From the NCBI GenBank assembly GCA_022578605.1, contig MU394052.1, positions 62,001 to 126,000 on the forward strand: a stretch of DNA of 64,000 nt. The letters are read 5' to 3'. The stretch comes from Camillea tinctor (taxonomy: Eukaryota; Ascomycota; Sordariomycetes; Xylariales; Xylariaceae). The notes below the pieces were generated by a model. That model saw only the letters and a list, made by a program, of their open reading frames with translations. It searched no databases and was not told the DNA's origin. Below are positions 10,575-23,026 of this stretch, piece by piece. A program made the position numbers and the translations under genes. Each line of letters starts with the position of its first letter. The stretch's first letter is position 1.

Positions 10575-12520
10575 GGCTACTTGTGTATGACATAACTGCT
10601 ATTCTCTTTAGATATCTCTAATAATATATCGTGGCCCATTCCCTTTTATTGATAGACAGCGGACTGGATAGCCTATGACTAATATGCGGATACCTCTTCA
10701 CGTTGCATGTATATCGGACATATCGGTTCGCCTTTCCTACGCTGACTGCAGACGAGCAGCCACCTTGGCACCGCACGTATGACTACCAAACCTGGCCTTC
10801 TTGTAGCCTATCATCAAGGATATAGTCTGTCTTACCCAAACCCCGAAGACCTCCGGTGCTATTTCTTGATTACTATGAATGTCTCAATGCCGCGAAACCT
10901 GGAACCTACGTAAGCAGCTACGCTGTTGTTAATCTATAGGAACCTTAGTGATGGCGGATATAGTCGAAACAAAATCTAGAAGCGAGGCGTAGAGAGGCTT
11001 AAAATCGGGGGGTAGCATCCCGACCAACCATTGTTCTAGGGTCCCCTTGGGTTACATGATATGCCGGTCACTTAATATCAGGGCAACTTATCTTGCATGA
11101 TATGTTGGGAACTAATCAGGAAATAGAATGCAGAATTTGATTTTCGTCCAACGGTCGATGACATACCCTCAACTGCCAAGGCCAGCACCGCATTAGATAC
11201 CAAGCGATTAGACAAGACCTGAAAATTAATGCGAATTTTCTCTCCCTATAGCGCTGCACATAATTTTCAAGTTCTGCGAGCCTGAGTGTAGAAAAAGTGA
11301 TACCGATGTCGCTGACTGCGTGTCCGAAGCAGCGCTCTTGGGAAGACAGGGGTTAGTGTGGGCAAATCAAACTTCACCCGAGCTACGATAATATAGCAAC
11401 TTGGCTACCCCTTTCGGAACGAATTTGGTTCTGAGATACTGCAATCAGACTGCCTTTTGCGGGTCTGGGCTTCATTCCAGCAATAGAGAACCTATCACGT
11501 ACTCGCGGCATTATATACTAAACGGCTCTCGTACATTCTCAAGACCAATCAACAACCTCTGTTCAAGGATCGAGAGCTTAATTCAACCAGCTAAGGCACA
11601 CGTGGGGGTCGGAATTACATGTGACGAAGTAAGCCACAAGGGTTGCCGCTATCCGGTGTTTACGTACTCCTATTTAGACAGACTCGTGTTCGTGTTCGAT
11701 AGTACTACTGGCTTCGACTAGTCTCAGGGTATATTAGAAATATGATTGCTCAACTATCTAAGTAAGGGAGATTATATAGGATATAACTTGCGATCATCTG
11801 GGGTAGCACCGGGTGAAAATCTCTAGCTCTATGTCAGCTCAGTAATGAACATTGAGGTGCTCAGGCGGCGTAGAAGCCTTATGAGAGCCTCATTTTCCGT
11901 GCAAAGAATGAAGAATGATATAATAGTTATATAAGGGAGTTGTAACTCAAGTGTAAGATAAAGCATTTTGAATATAAAATTGACTTATCAGAAATTATGT
12001 TTATCTTACCTATAGTCACGCTCAGGGGTTGGGCGCAAAATGCGTATATGCTTCTTACCTACTACCTGACTCGCTAGCTACATAGGATACGTATAAACAC
12101 ATTACTCATTCATGGCTTCTAGAAAAGTTCGGGGCCGGTTGGTTGTGCGCCACCCCTCTAGCTGTCTGTTGGTTCCGGTCTCCAAGACCATCACATTGAT
12201 CGGCATCTCGTTGGCTAGGGTCTCTTGTGAAACCTAACTCCGGTGGGTTCGGCTTACCATCTTCACAATTGTAATCAGTGCAAGGCTCGGCCATAAGCGA
12301 GGTGTCTTCGCAGATATGCACGCCTAGGTCTTCGGCTTAGAGTCGCAACGGTGGAAAGCTGATACTAAATTCGAGCGGGCTTACAAATGCTCGATACACA
12401 ACATTCATTCTCTCCCAGACCTGAGTTGCTATTTCTTTGAGTTTTGCTCGCTTTCGTCATCATGATATTCCCGGACTCTTCCTCTCAACACGCTGTCCAG
12501 AATAGTAGTGGTCGATCATC
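10575..12520. other. Intergenic region between the Myb and MFS genes
   Basis: About 1.9 kb containing the upstream regions of both divergent genes. No recognisable domain was found. A 71-codon minus-strand frame (12321-12106) has protein-like composition (many Pro, Asp and Asn) but no recognised homology and may be chance or a remnant. Confidence 0.45.
12106..12321 (-). CDS. Possible small hypothetical protein
   Basis: A 71-codon open frame starting at ATG 12321 and ending at 12106, rich in Asp, Asn, Gln and Pro, with two cysteines close together (CTDYNC). It has no signal peptide, membrane segment or recognised domain. It lies 200 bases upstream of the MFS transporter and points away from it. 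It could equally be an accidental frame. Confidence 0.2.
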   Translation of the reverse strand: MHICEDTSLMAEPCTDYNCEDGKPNPPELGFTRDPSQRDADQCDGLGDRNQQTARGVAHNQPAPNFSRSHE

Positions 12521-14291
12521 ATGCAGTCCATCCTTCAGTACCGCCGTCTGCGAGAAGTAGCTAAGGACGACTTAGCAAGGGACCCGCCCAAGTCCCGTGG
12601 GTCGCCAACAGGATCATCGACTCCGGAGTATGTTCTGAATAGCGAGAAGGATGAGGAACCCGGAGAGTCGCCCCTGGTCGGCGGCATTCAGGTCATGCCG
12701 CATGGTGGGAACAGCGGCGCCGTCACCTATCTCGTGGGCTGGAAGGAAGCCGATGCTCTTGATCCCCATAACTGGAGCCTCGCTAAGAAATGGTGGTGCA
12801 CCACGGCTGTCTCTCTCCTAGGAATAGCCATCTCCATCCCGTCCTCTATCGATGGGCCCGTAGCTACAGCGTTCAATGCACACTATCATGTGAGCGCCAT
12901 TGCGGGATCCTTGACCACCGGTAGGTCTCCTCTCTGACCCCATTACTGAAATACCTAACAGCATCTAGATGAGAAGCTAATAAATCACACGGAATAGGGT
13001 TATATCTAATTGGGCTCGGAGCAGGCTCCTTGTTCGCCGGTCCATTCTCGGAGACATTCGGGCGCAACATGGTCTACATGGTCTCCATGATTGTGTTCAT
13101 GCTGTTCCTCATGGCCAAGGGTTTAGCCCCCAACTTCGGGGCAGCGATAGCGTTCCGCTTCCTCGCGGGCTTCTTCGCCTCGACGCCGCTGACCTGCGCC
13201 GGCGGCACAATCGCCGACATATGGTCGCCGATCGAGAGCACCTTCAGCATGCCGTTCTACACCATGTTCTCGTACGCGGGACCTATCCTCGGACCCGTCA
13301 TTGGCGCTTACCTCCCCGGCATCGGCTTCCGGTGGGCCGACTGGATCTCCCTGATTATCTCGGGCGCGATCTCCGTCGCCATCGTTCTCTTCCAGCCTGA
13401 GACATACAGCCCCTTGCTGCTCGAGTGGAGGGCCTACCACCTGCGACAGCTGACGGGCGATTCGCGGTACCAGGTCGAGCATGCGTCGACGCACTCGCTC
13501 GGTCGGCGCCTCTTGATTAACATATACCGTCCCTTTCAGATGACTTATACCGAGCCTATCATCCTAGTGTTCTCATTTTATTTGGTCATTCTTTACGTTG
13601 TGCTGTTTACCTTCCTTAATGGTTACCCCTATATATTCACTAGGGTGTACGGCATCTCGGAGTCCCTGACATATATTCTGTGGGTCGCTATTCTTGTTGG
13701 AGACGCCGTCGCTATGCTTTTCATCCCAACGGTATATGGTTGGACGAAAAAGGCTGCCGCTAAAGCTGAGGCGGCGGGTAGGTCTCTGCAGCCGGAAACC
13801 AGCCTTTACTGGGCTATGATGGGTGGTTCTATACTGATGCCCATATCTCTGTTTTGGATGGGTTGGACTTGCTATGTAAGTGCTATTAACGCTGATAGAT
13901 TTTGAACATTATCTCAAATCTATCAACTTGGGATTATGATTTTAGATAACTAACGTTCAAATAGTCTTCCATCAGTATCTGGTCGCCTATCGTCGGTTCT
14001 TTCGTCTTCGGCTACTCCCTCGTCACCATTTTTACCACAACCTACCTGTATATCTGTTTCGTCTACACAGACTACGCAGCATCAGCACTCGCATTTATGA
14101 CTTTCAGCCGCTATGTCATTTCCGGTGCTCTCCTCCCCGCTTCGATACCGATGTACGAAAACCTGGGCCCGCACTTTACACTCACCATGGTGGGGTGCCT
14201 GAGCGCCGTGATGACGCCTGTTCCGTTCCTACTCTATCGCTATGGCCATAAGATCCGTGCTATGAGTAAGAATGTTCAGAATAAGAGTTAA
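12521..14291 (+). CDS. MFS transporter, DHA1 (polyamine/drug:H+ antiporter-like) family
   Basis: Plasma-membrane exporter candidate of 534 residues. Exons are 12521-12920, 12998-13875 and 13965-14291. The junction TTG-LYLIGLGAGS restores TM2, and CY-SSISIWSPIVGS restores a later helix. The soluble N-terminus of about 75 residues ends in DPHNWSLAKKWW, typical of this family just before TM1. Motif A appears as GPFSETFGRN. RFLAGFFASTPLTCAGGTIADIW and the GPILGPVIGAYL helix match the polyamine/multidrug DHA1 subgroup. A charged loop (about residues 290-320) separates the halves. Substrate cannot be assigned. An ATG upstream at 12462 is in another frame, so 12521 is chosen. Confidence 0.9.
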
Positions 14292-16370
14292 GGAATAGCG
14301 CCAATAAGCAAAACCCATGGTTGCGCAACACAACTAGCTTGCTACCGTTGAAAGCTGGAGGGAGGCCGCGAGAAGTTTCCATTCTTGGAAATGGCTCAGG
14401 GAGGATCAACTATGTGGTATTAACAAAAGGAAATTCTTGTTTTGGCAGGTTAGGTTTAAAATGGAGTTAATAAATTAGACACTTCACTCTTGTTGATAAA
14501 TCATAGAATAGAAGTATATGAAAGAGTTTTCTCAGATATCAAGATACTTTTTAAATCATTAAGATCACAATTTTTATAATAGATAGAGGACCTTAACCTC
14601 CAGTCTCGTTCCGTCTGAATGCTAGAAAAGCTTGGAGTATTTAAAACATTTTGACCTATACCCAATACTTCAACAACCAGAGAAATAATTATCATGATTT
14701 CCATAACTCAACAACTTTATTATTCCTTTCAGACAATTTGGGCCTAGATCACGAAAGTTTTGTATATTTGCTAGAGTGATCTCCAGTAGTACTATAGGGG
14801 AAGCTTTCAGATGCCAAAAATACCAACCTATACAAATCTACCGCTCCTGATAAGCGCATATTAAGGTTGGCACGCATAAACTTAACAACAATATTCACTA
14901 GCTTATCGCCGACTAATACTATTTATTCAGAAATCCTTCTAGGCTTATAAAAAACTCACACAGGTTTATATATAAATACACCTCTATCTATATCTCCTTT
15001 CCCCAACTAGCTCAGTCTACAGCTGGCTCAAGCTGATAACCTTTATACATACGCTCTCAGAATTGTCACAATATGCCCTATAGACTACTGTGACAAAATC
15101 TTCAGAGATCGACAACAATAGTCGCTTGAGTATAATGCGAGGACCTAGTCTTTGTATAGCATGCTAGTGACCACATACGTAACTTCTAGGATGTAGCCAT
15201 TTTCTCACGAGAATCATCACCTTAGTATAGACTAGGTGCATAAGGCATGTGCTACCACTTGATGAGCTTATTGCATTAGCAAAACACATAAGGCTGAAGA
15301 TGGGTACGTTCCGTAATTACTTTTATAAGCCCAGTGGTGAAAGTATCATCCTCAACGTCACACATATGTTTTTATGGGAAGAACGTATCCATCATTGCGC
15401 AAAGTACTAGGCCATCTGGAAAACTGCACGAAGTGACGCTATCTGCTTACATAGAAACTATTTTTCTTTTTCTTTTTTTCTTGTATTTAATTTTTCCGGC
15501 TCAGCTTAGTTCTTTGTATGAGCTTTGAGCATACTGATCTGAATGTTACTGGTGTCTACGCAATTTCATGGGATTACCTTCGGATATTGCACGCTTCAGG
15601 GGAGTTACGTAGGCGCCTCCTGATCAGCATGAAGAGGCACTAACATTTCATTGTTAGGTCTGACGTGATAGCCACGAGGAATCGAAGTCTACCTTACCCA
15701 CCCCACCTACCCACCTACCTATCATACCAAACTTACAGCCCAGAAAGTTCCCATCACATAAGCCTCGTTCCGCACTCCCACCCAAAGTAGCCGTTGTTGT
15801 GGAACTCATAGCCTAATTCCAAAATCAGTGAGGGAGCAGTGACGTGATAGGAAGCCATCACATGTAAGTCAAGATTATCTGGTTACGTACTCATGCACGA
15901 CCCGTCTCACCTCATACGGGAACCTGCACTGCGACTCACATGGTTCACGGCATTTGATGGGTATCTATAAGAGTGCTTACATAAGGGAATAAATATGTGT
16001 ACAGGAAATGCTTAATCCCTCATACATACTCTACACTATTCCTCTTATGCGAGTAGACGTTATATGGCGAGCAGAGTTAAGTTGAGGAGCACACCGCTTC
16101 TGAATATTGCGACATAGGCCCTGTAAGTATAGATATATAAGCTGACCTTGCCACTTGGTTTATTTTTCTCTGGTAGGTAATAACAAGAAGAGGTTAGTCC
16201 CCTTCAAAGTAACTTGTTTGCATACCTGGCTCAGGTTTGAAGTTCCTATTTTTAGCATATAAGATGACGCAGTAGACATAGCCTATACATAGCACACATG
16301 TGGGAATAGCATCAGAAAGCCACAAATAGTTGATACAAGTTCCATGCGAGGTATCAGTTCTAGACTTTCT

Positions 16371-16402
16371 TGTCTTATCTTATCTTATCATCTTATCTAT
16401 CT
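16371..16402. repeat. TCTTA-type simple repeat
   Basis: Degenerate tandem copies of tctta/tctat, a simple-sequence tract in non-coding DNA. Confidence 0.7.
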
Positions 16403-18274
16403 CAGCACAATAGGTTACTCAGCAGCTTAGATAAGCTCTAGGGCGGTGCGCTGTGGCATAGCCTGGCCTCGTGGCTGGTGATTTTTTGTCTTTCTGATTT
16501 CTTACTAATACACTGGGGATTCAGTCTGGCATTGATAGCAGAAATGGTAACTGCCCTCTCGAGAATGATGGATCGTCGAGGACTAGGACTAGGACTACTG
16601 GGGTATTGTGGTAAAATATTGAAAAAGAGATTCGGTTTTACGGCCTGCGACTACAAATTAGCAAGCCCCGCCTTCACAGACGAATGTACGAGCGCTGCAA
16701 AAGTTGCCCGTATTTCAAAGGTGTGATCACTCTGTATGTGATCAATATTGGCCAGATCCATCCAAAGGTTAGATTATCTAGGAATATGTAAATAGTATTA
16801 TTGCCTGCTACGTATTGCCTGCTTCATATTCCGCGAGGTCCTAGGAGCGCGACGATACCGATCAGATCGTGGCCCCTGATGTCGGATGGACGACCCGACC
16901 TGCTCACATCAGTATCCCAATACCTATTACTTAATGGTAAGACTTATGACTAGAGTGATGATCTATGATAATTTTTACAGCATATATAGATGCCCATCCA
17001 CTGAACTAGTTATTAGGAGTTTCTATATAGATAACTCTAAGGAGAGAGGGAGAGAGGGCTTTGTTAGTACTGACGGTCCGGGCCAGACCGTTGCCCAGCT
17101 GCCAAACCCACAGGTAAATTCCCGAGACCGCGGCTACGGTAGCGAAATCTTTAGGGAGTTAAATTCTACGTATTTCCATGGCTTTGGGTATAATGGTATA
17201 TATTCCATACACAGTTTTAAAACCGTAAGGCAATATGCTGAATTGTCTAAGGACGAAACATTTCAGAGAGAAAAATGGCAAGGAGGTGGTCACGAGCTCT
17301 CACAATGCGCCGGACCCCAATGTGCCTTGCTCTCCCTTGTACACAGCAATGAGGCGGTGTATATGGCTGACCTAGGCTCTCTATTCACGCGATAAGGGTG
17401 TAGACACCTTTATCGATATCCGGATTCGTTTTATTGGATATCTAGACGCTAAATTGAGACAATACTCGTAATCTCGAGGCCGCCGGGTGGCAGTATTTAT
17501 GTTTGTTGTTTCAAAATACGAGAGTAAGATGTGTTGTTTGAACTCATTGCGCCTTAGTGTCATGTATTAATGATGTAGGGGGCCTTGGAGAGTGCCTTAT
17601 CAACTACTAACTACATATATTAGATGATAATAAGGGCAGAAGTCGTACTTTTACCAAGCTACTCAGGTGTTGACAGCTGACAGCTATGGCTTACCGTAGG
17701 TCAGTTGAGTGGGTCCTCACAGTTTGTTACGTCCATCTGTCAGGGTCCACTCCATAGCATAGCGGGGTTCCGTAAAGAAATACCCCACCAGCTCGCATTT
17801 ACATCACTACCTACATACAGAGACTTACACCATTACACCGCACACGCAGCTAGCATACTGCTAGGGAAGTACATATGCACCTACTATTCTACGCACTTAT
17901 TCTTGGGAATTCGTGTAAGCTCCCTTTATGCACAGATTCGATCTTTTTATTTCATCTCACTGGGTAAATATTTCATTTGATCTCTCCGTGAGCTTGTATG
18001 GGCAAGATGTTCTTGTGTAGAGGACGATGGCTCAACTGTCGCCATTTGGTCTAGTATTGTAACCAATTAGGAATTCCCTGTGCTAAATTGGCGTGGATGG
18101 GGCTAGCTTAAGGTACAATTCCAACGTCTTCGTAGCTAGTATCGTGTGTATATAAAAGAGCGGATGGTTCCACCATCTAGAGGTACATAAAATGCTCATC
18201 TAATCAAGCAACCTCATAATCCCTTGCCAACGCTATATACCTCTGGAGCTCCCGATAGATGTTTCTCCATTAGT

Positions 18275-18457
18275 CTAAGAAACTTTGTTGTCTCTCTGGG
18301 ATCCCGCTTCAACCTTGACACTAGAGGTCTCTGTTGTTTTTGGCTCTGTGTTCTTTGCTTTAGGTGGGTGGCCAACATTGTCGACTTGATAGTCCTTGAG
18401 GATAGTCCAAGGCGATTCCTTCTTTGACTCTTGCATCCAGCGGGTCATTGGATCCAT
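18275..18457 (-). pseudogene. Possible coding remnant
   Basis: A 60-codon frame reading MDPMTRWMQESKKESPW followed by a charged Lys/Thr/Glu/Ser-rich tail. The frame is open for eight further codons upstream of its ATG. Its composition is more protein-like than its surroundings, but the family is not recognised and no flanking exon was found. Confidence 0.22.
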
Positions 18458-18806
18458 TTTCTCTATTTCCAGTGTAAGTAGTTAGCTATATCGCTCTTCG
18501 AGGGTTGGGGTTCACATCGTGCCAAGACATACTGGATCTAGTGTATATGCACGAATAACCGTATATACTTGGTCACAAAACGTCGAGTATTATAGAGAGG
18601 AAGGTTTGCAAGGCCTCTTGTTGCTGATTGATAAATAATGTCAAGATAGATTCGAGAAACTAGAATTACATGCTGGACTTTTATGTTCCTGAAGGATAGG
18701 ACCAATTCCACTTGCCTACGCAATTATCAGGCGTATCGATGCCCGCGAATACATGCAGCGATTCTTGCCTACTTCTGTAATTGTTGTCCTGTGCTACTAC
18801 ATAACT

Positions 18807-19203
18807 CAGGGCCAATTTTCAGATTGGATATCTCGAATGCTAACCTCCTCACTAGTAGACAAGGGTCGTTCCTTGTACCAGGCGTTTTGAGCGATGAGGG
18901 CTGCCTTGTGCAGCTAGGGACCTCAGGGCCATTTCTGGGATTGGATAACGCAGATGGGGATCTCTTGGCCGGCAGATAGGCGGCCGGCGAAAAGGGCGGA
19001 CCGGTACGAAAGTAGCCACTCAGGTAAATGGCCCTTCAGGATAGCTGTAGTAGACCCTGGAGTCCTGCATCAGACGGACGTTTTGTACTTGAAGTTTCCA
19101 TTCGAGAATCAGTTTTCTTACCGTTACGCTCATGCAATATACAACAGGGTTGAAATGCGGTTGGATGCAGTTGTTGGGCTGTCCAATCAGGAAATTGGCC
19201 CTG
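18807..19203. repeat. 22-base motif in three copies, two direct and one inverted
   Basis: Copy A is 18807-18828 (cagggccaattttcagattg followed by ga). Copy B is 18924-18945, with the same frame of matches and a few changes. Copy C is 19182-19203 on the opposite strand. A weaker fourth copy, sharing only agggccattt, is near 19020-19042 on the minus strand. The function is unknown. Confidence 0.6.
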
Positions 19204-19609
19204 GCTCTGACACTTTACTCGATTGGTGGTCTGCCGCAGCTGGGCTGCTGCGTACCGCCCTCTTAGTGGTGTCTACCCTAGGAACCGGCTATAAATCAAG
19301 CGCTTGGTCAACTCTGGGCCCATGAATCGTTTTCTCTTCCTTTCTTCCTCTAGGCTCTCCCTAGGGGGGTAAATAGTTGGCCTAGGTTAGTCGACTCTTC
19401 GTCGATGGCCTCTGTCAGACTATTTGCGGCAGAATAGAAGTGCAAAGGTTATCATTATGATACTTAACTTTAGTAAGTTAACATGACTCACACAGGAGGT
19501 TTTGTGAAGACCAGCAACTAACCATGCCTCCGGCTGATTCATAGACACACAAAACACCGAACACCTAGGGCCTTCGGGCCCTTAAACCGACCGTCTTTAC
19601 TTTGTTTAG

Positions 19610-20365
19610 AGAGGATCCGGCGCCGGGCTACGTCTCGGCGCTGTCCTTATTCAACAATACTACGATGATCATCACATAGGTCCAGATGGATCTGATGAGG
19701 TCAGGGACTTATATTGGCAACTTGACAAGGGCCTTTTTCATCTAAGTCAATCCGGTGCAGATCCACCAAAGACTCCTGAAATCGAGTTATTATACCCAGC
19801 CCTTGGGGAAAAAAATCAATCTCCTGAATATTCCATTGTTGACCCATCATTAACCACGACGTCTCCATATGCCGGCGCATCTTCCAGTGTTCAAGCTCAA
19901 CCTCTGGCCCCTAATACCACAGACAACCCAACTACAGGTTCCTCAACATATTACACATGCAACTTCTGTGATGAATGGTTCCACACAGCCGACGACCTTT
20001 GTGGCCACTTGGTCAATTACCACGCTGTCAAAGATTCGAAAGGGCGTTACATATGTGGCCACAAAGGCTGTAAACCAGTCACCAGACCCCGGGACCTTAC
20101 ACGTCACTTAGAGAAAACAACCCACCATCGGATAAAGACCACACCGATATTCACTTGTCGGTGTGGGTATCAGGATCCCAGGAAAGACACCTACAGAAGA
20201 CATGTGCGAGATTCAAATTGCACTGGTGAACTTCCATATTCTTGTTGGTGCGGGCGTTTTACGGTATCAAGTCAAACCCAAGAAGGTCGCGAGGAAACTT
20301 TAAACCATATAACTGGATGTAGAGCGGGCAAAAAGGGAAAACCACCGAATAAACATAAACGATGA
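19610..20365 (+). CDS. C2H2 zinc-finger protein, 5' end unresolved
   Basis: A frame open from 19610 to the stop ending at 20365 (about 251 codons). The N-terminal part is acidic and Pro/Ser/Thr-rich. Three zinc-finger units follow: CNFC...HLVNYH (C-x2-C-x12-H-x4-H), ICGHKGC...H...H, and CRCGYQDPRKDTYRRH...C (a C2HC-like end). The tail is basic (KKGKPPNKHKR). A DNA-binding regulator is likely. No ATG lies in frame before the first finger until VNYH-proximal codons, and the frame is closed by a TAG at 19607-19609 directly before a possible splice acceptor (tttgtttag). So either a 5' exon is unseen or the gene is truncated. Confidence 0.55.
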   Translation, partial: RGSGAGLRLGAVLIQQYYDDHHIGPDGSDEVRDLYWQLDKGLFHLSQSGADPPKTPEIELLYPALGEKNQSPEYSIVDPSLTTTSPYAGASSSVQAQPLAPNTTDNPTTGSSTYYTCNFCDEWFHTADDLCGHLVNYHAVKDSKGRYICGHKGCKPVTRPRDLTRHLEKTTHHRIKTTPIFTCRCGYQDPRKDTYRRHVRDSNCTGELPYSCWCGRFTVSSQTQEGREETLNHITGCRAGKKGKPPNKHKR

Positions 20366-21460
20366 TGGAAACAACGCAGAGTACGGCTGTTCATGCAGCA
20401 GGTAGCAGGGCCCGAAGCTCACAAAACTCCTGAGGTGTCTCTGCTATCTTGAACATGGGTCCTGAGCCGTATGGTTATTTATTGGATATTCACAAGGCCG
20501 ATTTACAGTTCACCCGTCGGATCCCCTGTTCACTGTTGTTGATCTTAGGTATGGGAGGCGTTATTTGTTTTATTTCCTTTATTTCCTTTATTTCCTTTTA
20601 CACTGGGGCACTCTGCTCTTACTGAACATCTCAAATAAGACAAAAGAATACTTTATTTTTTTTTTTATATTAAAACAAGGACTGAGGATCAAAATTGGCA
20701 TACGGATGAAATTTAGGTTAAAAGCACACGCAAGGAACGTAGATAGAAAACACTGGTTCGAAGGAACTATTACGGGGTAGGGGAGGTAGGGGCAAGACGA
20801 AAGATGTATTGTGTTTGAATGCGATCGGGGATCCATTCTCACTTAGATACACTAACCCACTTCCAACTTCAATTTAAATGCCCTTAGGGTTCCTGCCAGG
20901 AAAATGTCTGCTTTTGATAACTGAACATGATGTAGTCACGGGTGGTAGTAGTTGATGAAGTGTGTGAAGGGAGAGGTCCATCTCAGGAATGTTAATAAGC
21001 CTAGTCCCTGTAGCACTGTAGTTGTATGTCGCCCACTGACCCGCTAAAGATTGACATATATTAGCAGGCCTAGGTAGTGGATCAAGTCTTGTAGATGTGG
21101 TCCGTGCATAATGGCTTTAAACTCACCATTAACGTCCTCTACATCCCACTAGATTAAGTAATTCCACCGCACATGAAATTGGGACCAACCGCCGAGCTTC
21201 AAGTTTAGCACCGCATTCTAGTAACCTATATGCTGAGCCTAACACTAAAGCCATCTTCCGGGAGAGCGCGCCATAGTTAGCCGAGGTTTACCGACGGGGT
21301 CCAATGAATTGGCTCGCGATTTAACGTGAACTTCACTTACACCTCGCAGAGAGTGTAAAACCAACCCGAGCTTCTTGATTTATCTAACCTATGCAATTCA
21401 CTTACACTTAAGCAATTGTATATTTTTTCTATTACATATCGAGCGAAGTCGTATTCCATC
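20366..21460. other. Intergenic region
   Basis: No gene is supported. It contains TTTCCTTTAT short tandem repeats near 20570-20598 and a T-rich run near 20655. The part before 21461 is the presumed promoter of the RraA-like gene. Confidence 0.5.
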
Positions 21461-22402
21461 ATGGCATCCGCAGCTACCATCCAGCGACTCCGCGCATTTT
21501 CCAGCTGCGACGTAAGATGCTCCCTCCCTCCCCTTTACCCACCCCCCTTGCCTCCTCCCCATTCCCCCTTTTTCTCAATAAAACGCCCCTCTATCACACT
21601 CCAGCTAACCCATCGCCCCATCCCTTCTCTGCCCCAAGATCGGCGACGCCCTAGTCAAGCTCAAGTACCCGTTCGGCGGGTTCCTCGACGGCATCACCAT
21701 GTGGTCGCCGGAGCGCCGGGCCGGGCCCGCGCGCCTCTTCGGCCCCGCCGTCACCGTCAAGATGGTCGACGCGGCGGCGGACTCCGCCCCGTCGCCGCCC
21801 CGCCACTTCGCCGACTACAACGAGAAGGGCAAGGTCATGTACGTGCAGCAGCCTCCCGGCATGTACTCCGCCTGCTGGGGCGGGCTCATGTCCACGCGCG
21901 CGAGCATCGTGGGCGCGGCCGGCGTGGTCATTGATGGCCGCACGAGGGACTTGAATGAGCATCGGGAGCTGGGGTTTCCGGTAGGGAGTTTTTCTTATTC
22001 CTAACTTTTTATTTTAAGTTTTTACCTCCCCCCCCCCCCCCCTCCCCCCTTTTTTTTCTTTTTCTTTTATTCTTGTGGAAGGGAGAGTACCGGCGGGGTG
22101 TTTGCTTATTCTGTGGCCTGCTCCCTTTTTAGGTGTTTGCTCGTGAGACGTCGATCCTGGGGTCGAATACGTTCACCAAAGCGTCCGAGATCAACGTCCC
22201 GCTGCAGTTCAAGGACGAGCTGTGGATCAACCCCGGAGATTACCTGGTCGGCGATGCGGATGGCGTGGTGGTCGTGCCGCCCTCGCTGATGGACTCCGTG
22301 GTGGATCTCTGCCAGAAGCGGGCTGAGATAGATGAGAAGACCGTCGAGGCGCTGAAGCAGGGAGAGGAGATGGGTCCCACTCTGAAGAGGCTGCGGAAGT
22401 AG
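21461..22402 (+). CDS. RraA-like protein (4-hydroxy-4-methyl-2-oxoglutarate aldolase / oxaloacetate decarboxylase family)
   Basis: Predicted cytosolic class II aldolase-like enzyme of 220 residues. Exons are 21461-21511, 21639-21980 and 22133-22402 (introns of 127 and 152 bases). Diagnostic segments are SSCDIGDALVKL at the first junction, the Gly-rich CWGGLMSTRAS, and GVVIDGRTRDLNEHRELGFPVFAR, whose Arg-Asp pair is the metal and substrate-binding signature. The C-terminal block has NPGDYLVGDADGVVVVP. Family members cleave HMG/CHA-type pyruvate aldols and decarboxylate oxaloacetate; the true substrate here is unknown. The second intron has long C and T runs. GC content is much higher than in the flanking DNA. 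Confidence 0.9.
22028..22058. repeat. C-run/T-run tract in the second intron of the RraA-like gene
   Basis: Nearly uninterrupted cytosines followed by thymines on the plus strand. Similar C-then-T tracts occur at about 37044 and 40771. Confidence 0.85.
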
Positions 22403-23026
22403 CACAGCACGCCATGCCAAGTTGTACAATTGTTGCCTTGTTTTATAAATGATCCTATGAATGAGCTGTATTTCGTATATTTAGGTCGCGGGAGTAACAG
22501 AGGTGATACTGTCACGCTGCGTTGTGATACGTGCGTGGGTTTTTACCACATGGCAAACATCCCGTTTTCGGCTCTAAAATGATAAACTGGAAAGTGTTTA
22601 TTGTTAATGTTGATTCAGAGCGGAGCTGTAAAAAATCGATATGTAAAATTTACTTCGTTCTATGATAATTTTGTTATAAACATTAGCCATCGCATGCGTT
22701 TAGCTGTTAGAATACTCATAATGAGCTTATAGTATATACGATAATGAAGAGAGCTAAAATTCTCCGAACCAATCGTGTAGCTTATAGTATCGAAATGAAA
22801 ATATCCCGACTTACTCGGGAAGAAAAACAAGTAACGTATCTTCGGAAGTTTTATGGGTAACAGCAAGGGAGGAGAGCTGTGAAACACCAACGGATATCGC
22901 TTTATAGCAGCTTTTCGATGTGCCCACCCTGAGGCAGATATTTATTTCCCTCTTCCCCTCTTCTAGGACGAATTATCATAGGATCTAATTCTCTATATAG
23001 AACTACTCTAACAATTAACAAACGCC
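22403..23026. other. Intergenic region
   Basis: No gene is seen. It holds the 3' flank of the RraA-like gene and the upstream region of the small secreted protein gene. Confidence 0.5.

Larger units (their letters stand above)
14292..19609. other. Gene-poor AT-rich stretch
   Basis: About 5.3 kb with no intact gene I can support. It contains a TCTTA-type short repeat (16371-16402), a TATA-like TATATAAAA at 18148 without a credible downstream frame, and a small cluster of a 22-base motif (18807-19203). A minus-strand 60-codon frame (18457-18275, MDPMTRWMQESKKESPW...) looks protein-like and may be a gene remnant. A plus-strand 169-codon frame (16886-17395) has no recognised domain. Confidence 0.45.

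Noticed and set aside
11401..11721. 106-codon plus-strand frame between the Myb and MFS genes
   Set aside because: It lacks an ATG start, has no recognised motif, and lies in non-coding DNA of mixed composition.
16886..17395. 169-codon plus-strand frame in the gene-poor stretch
   Set aside because: AT-rich codon content, no recognised domain, and no convincing promoter or splice context; left as non-coding.
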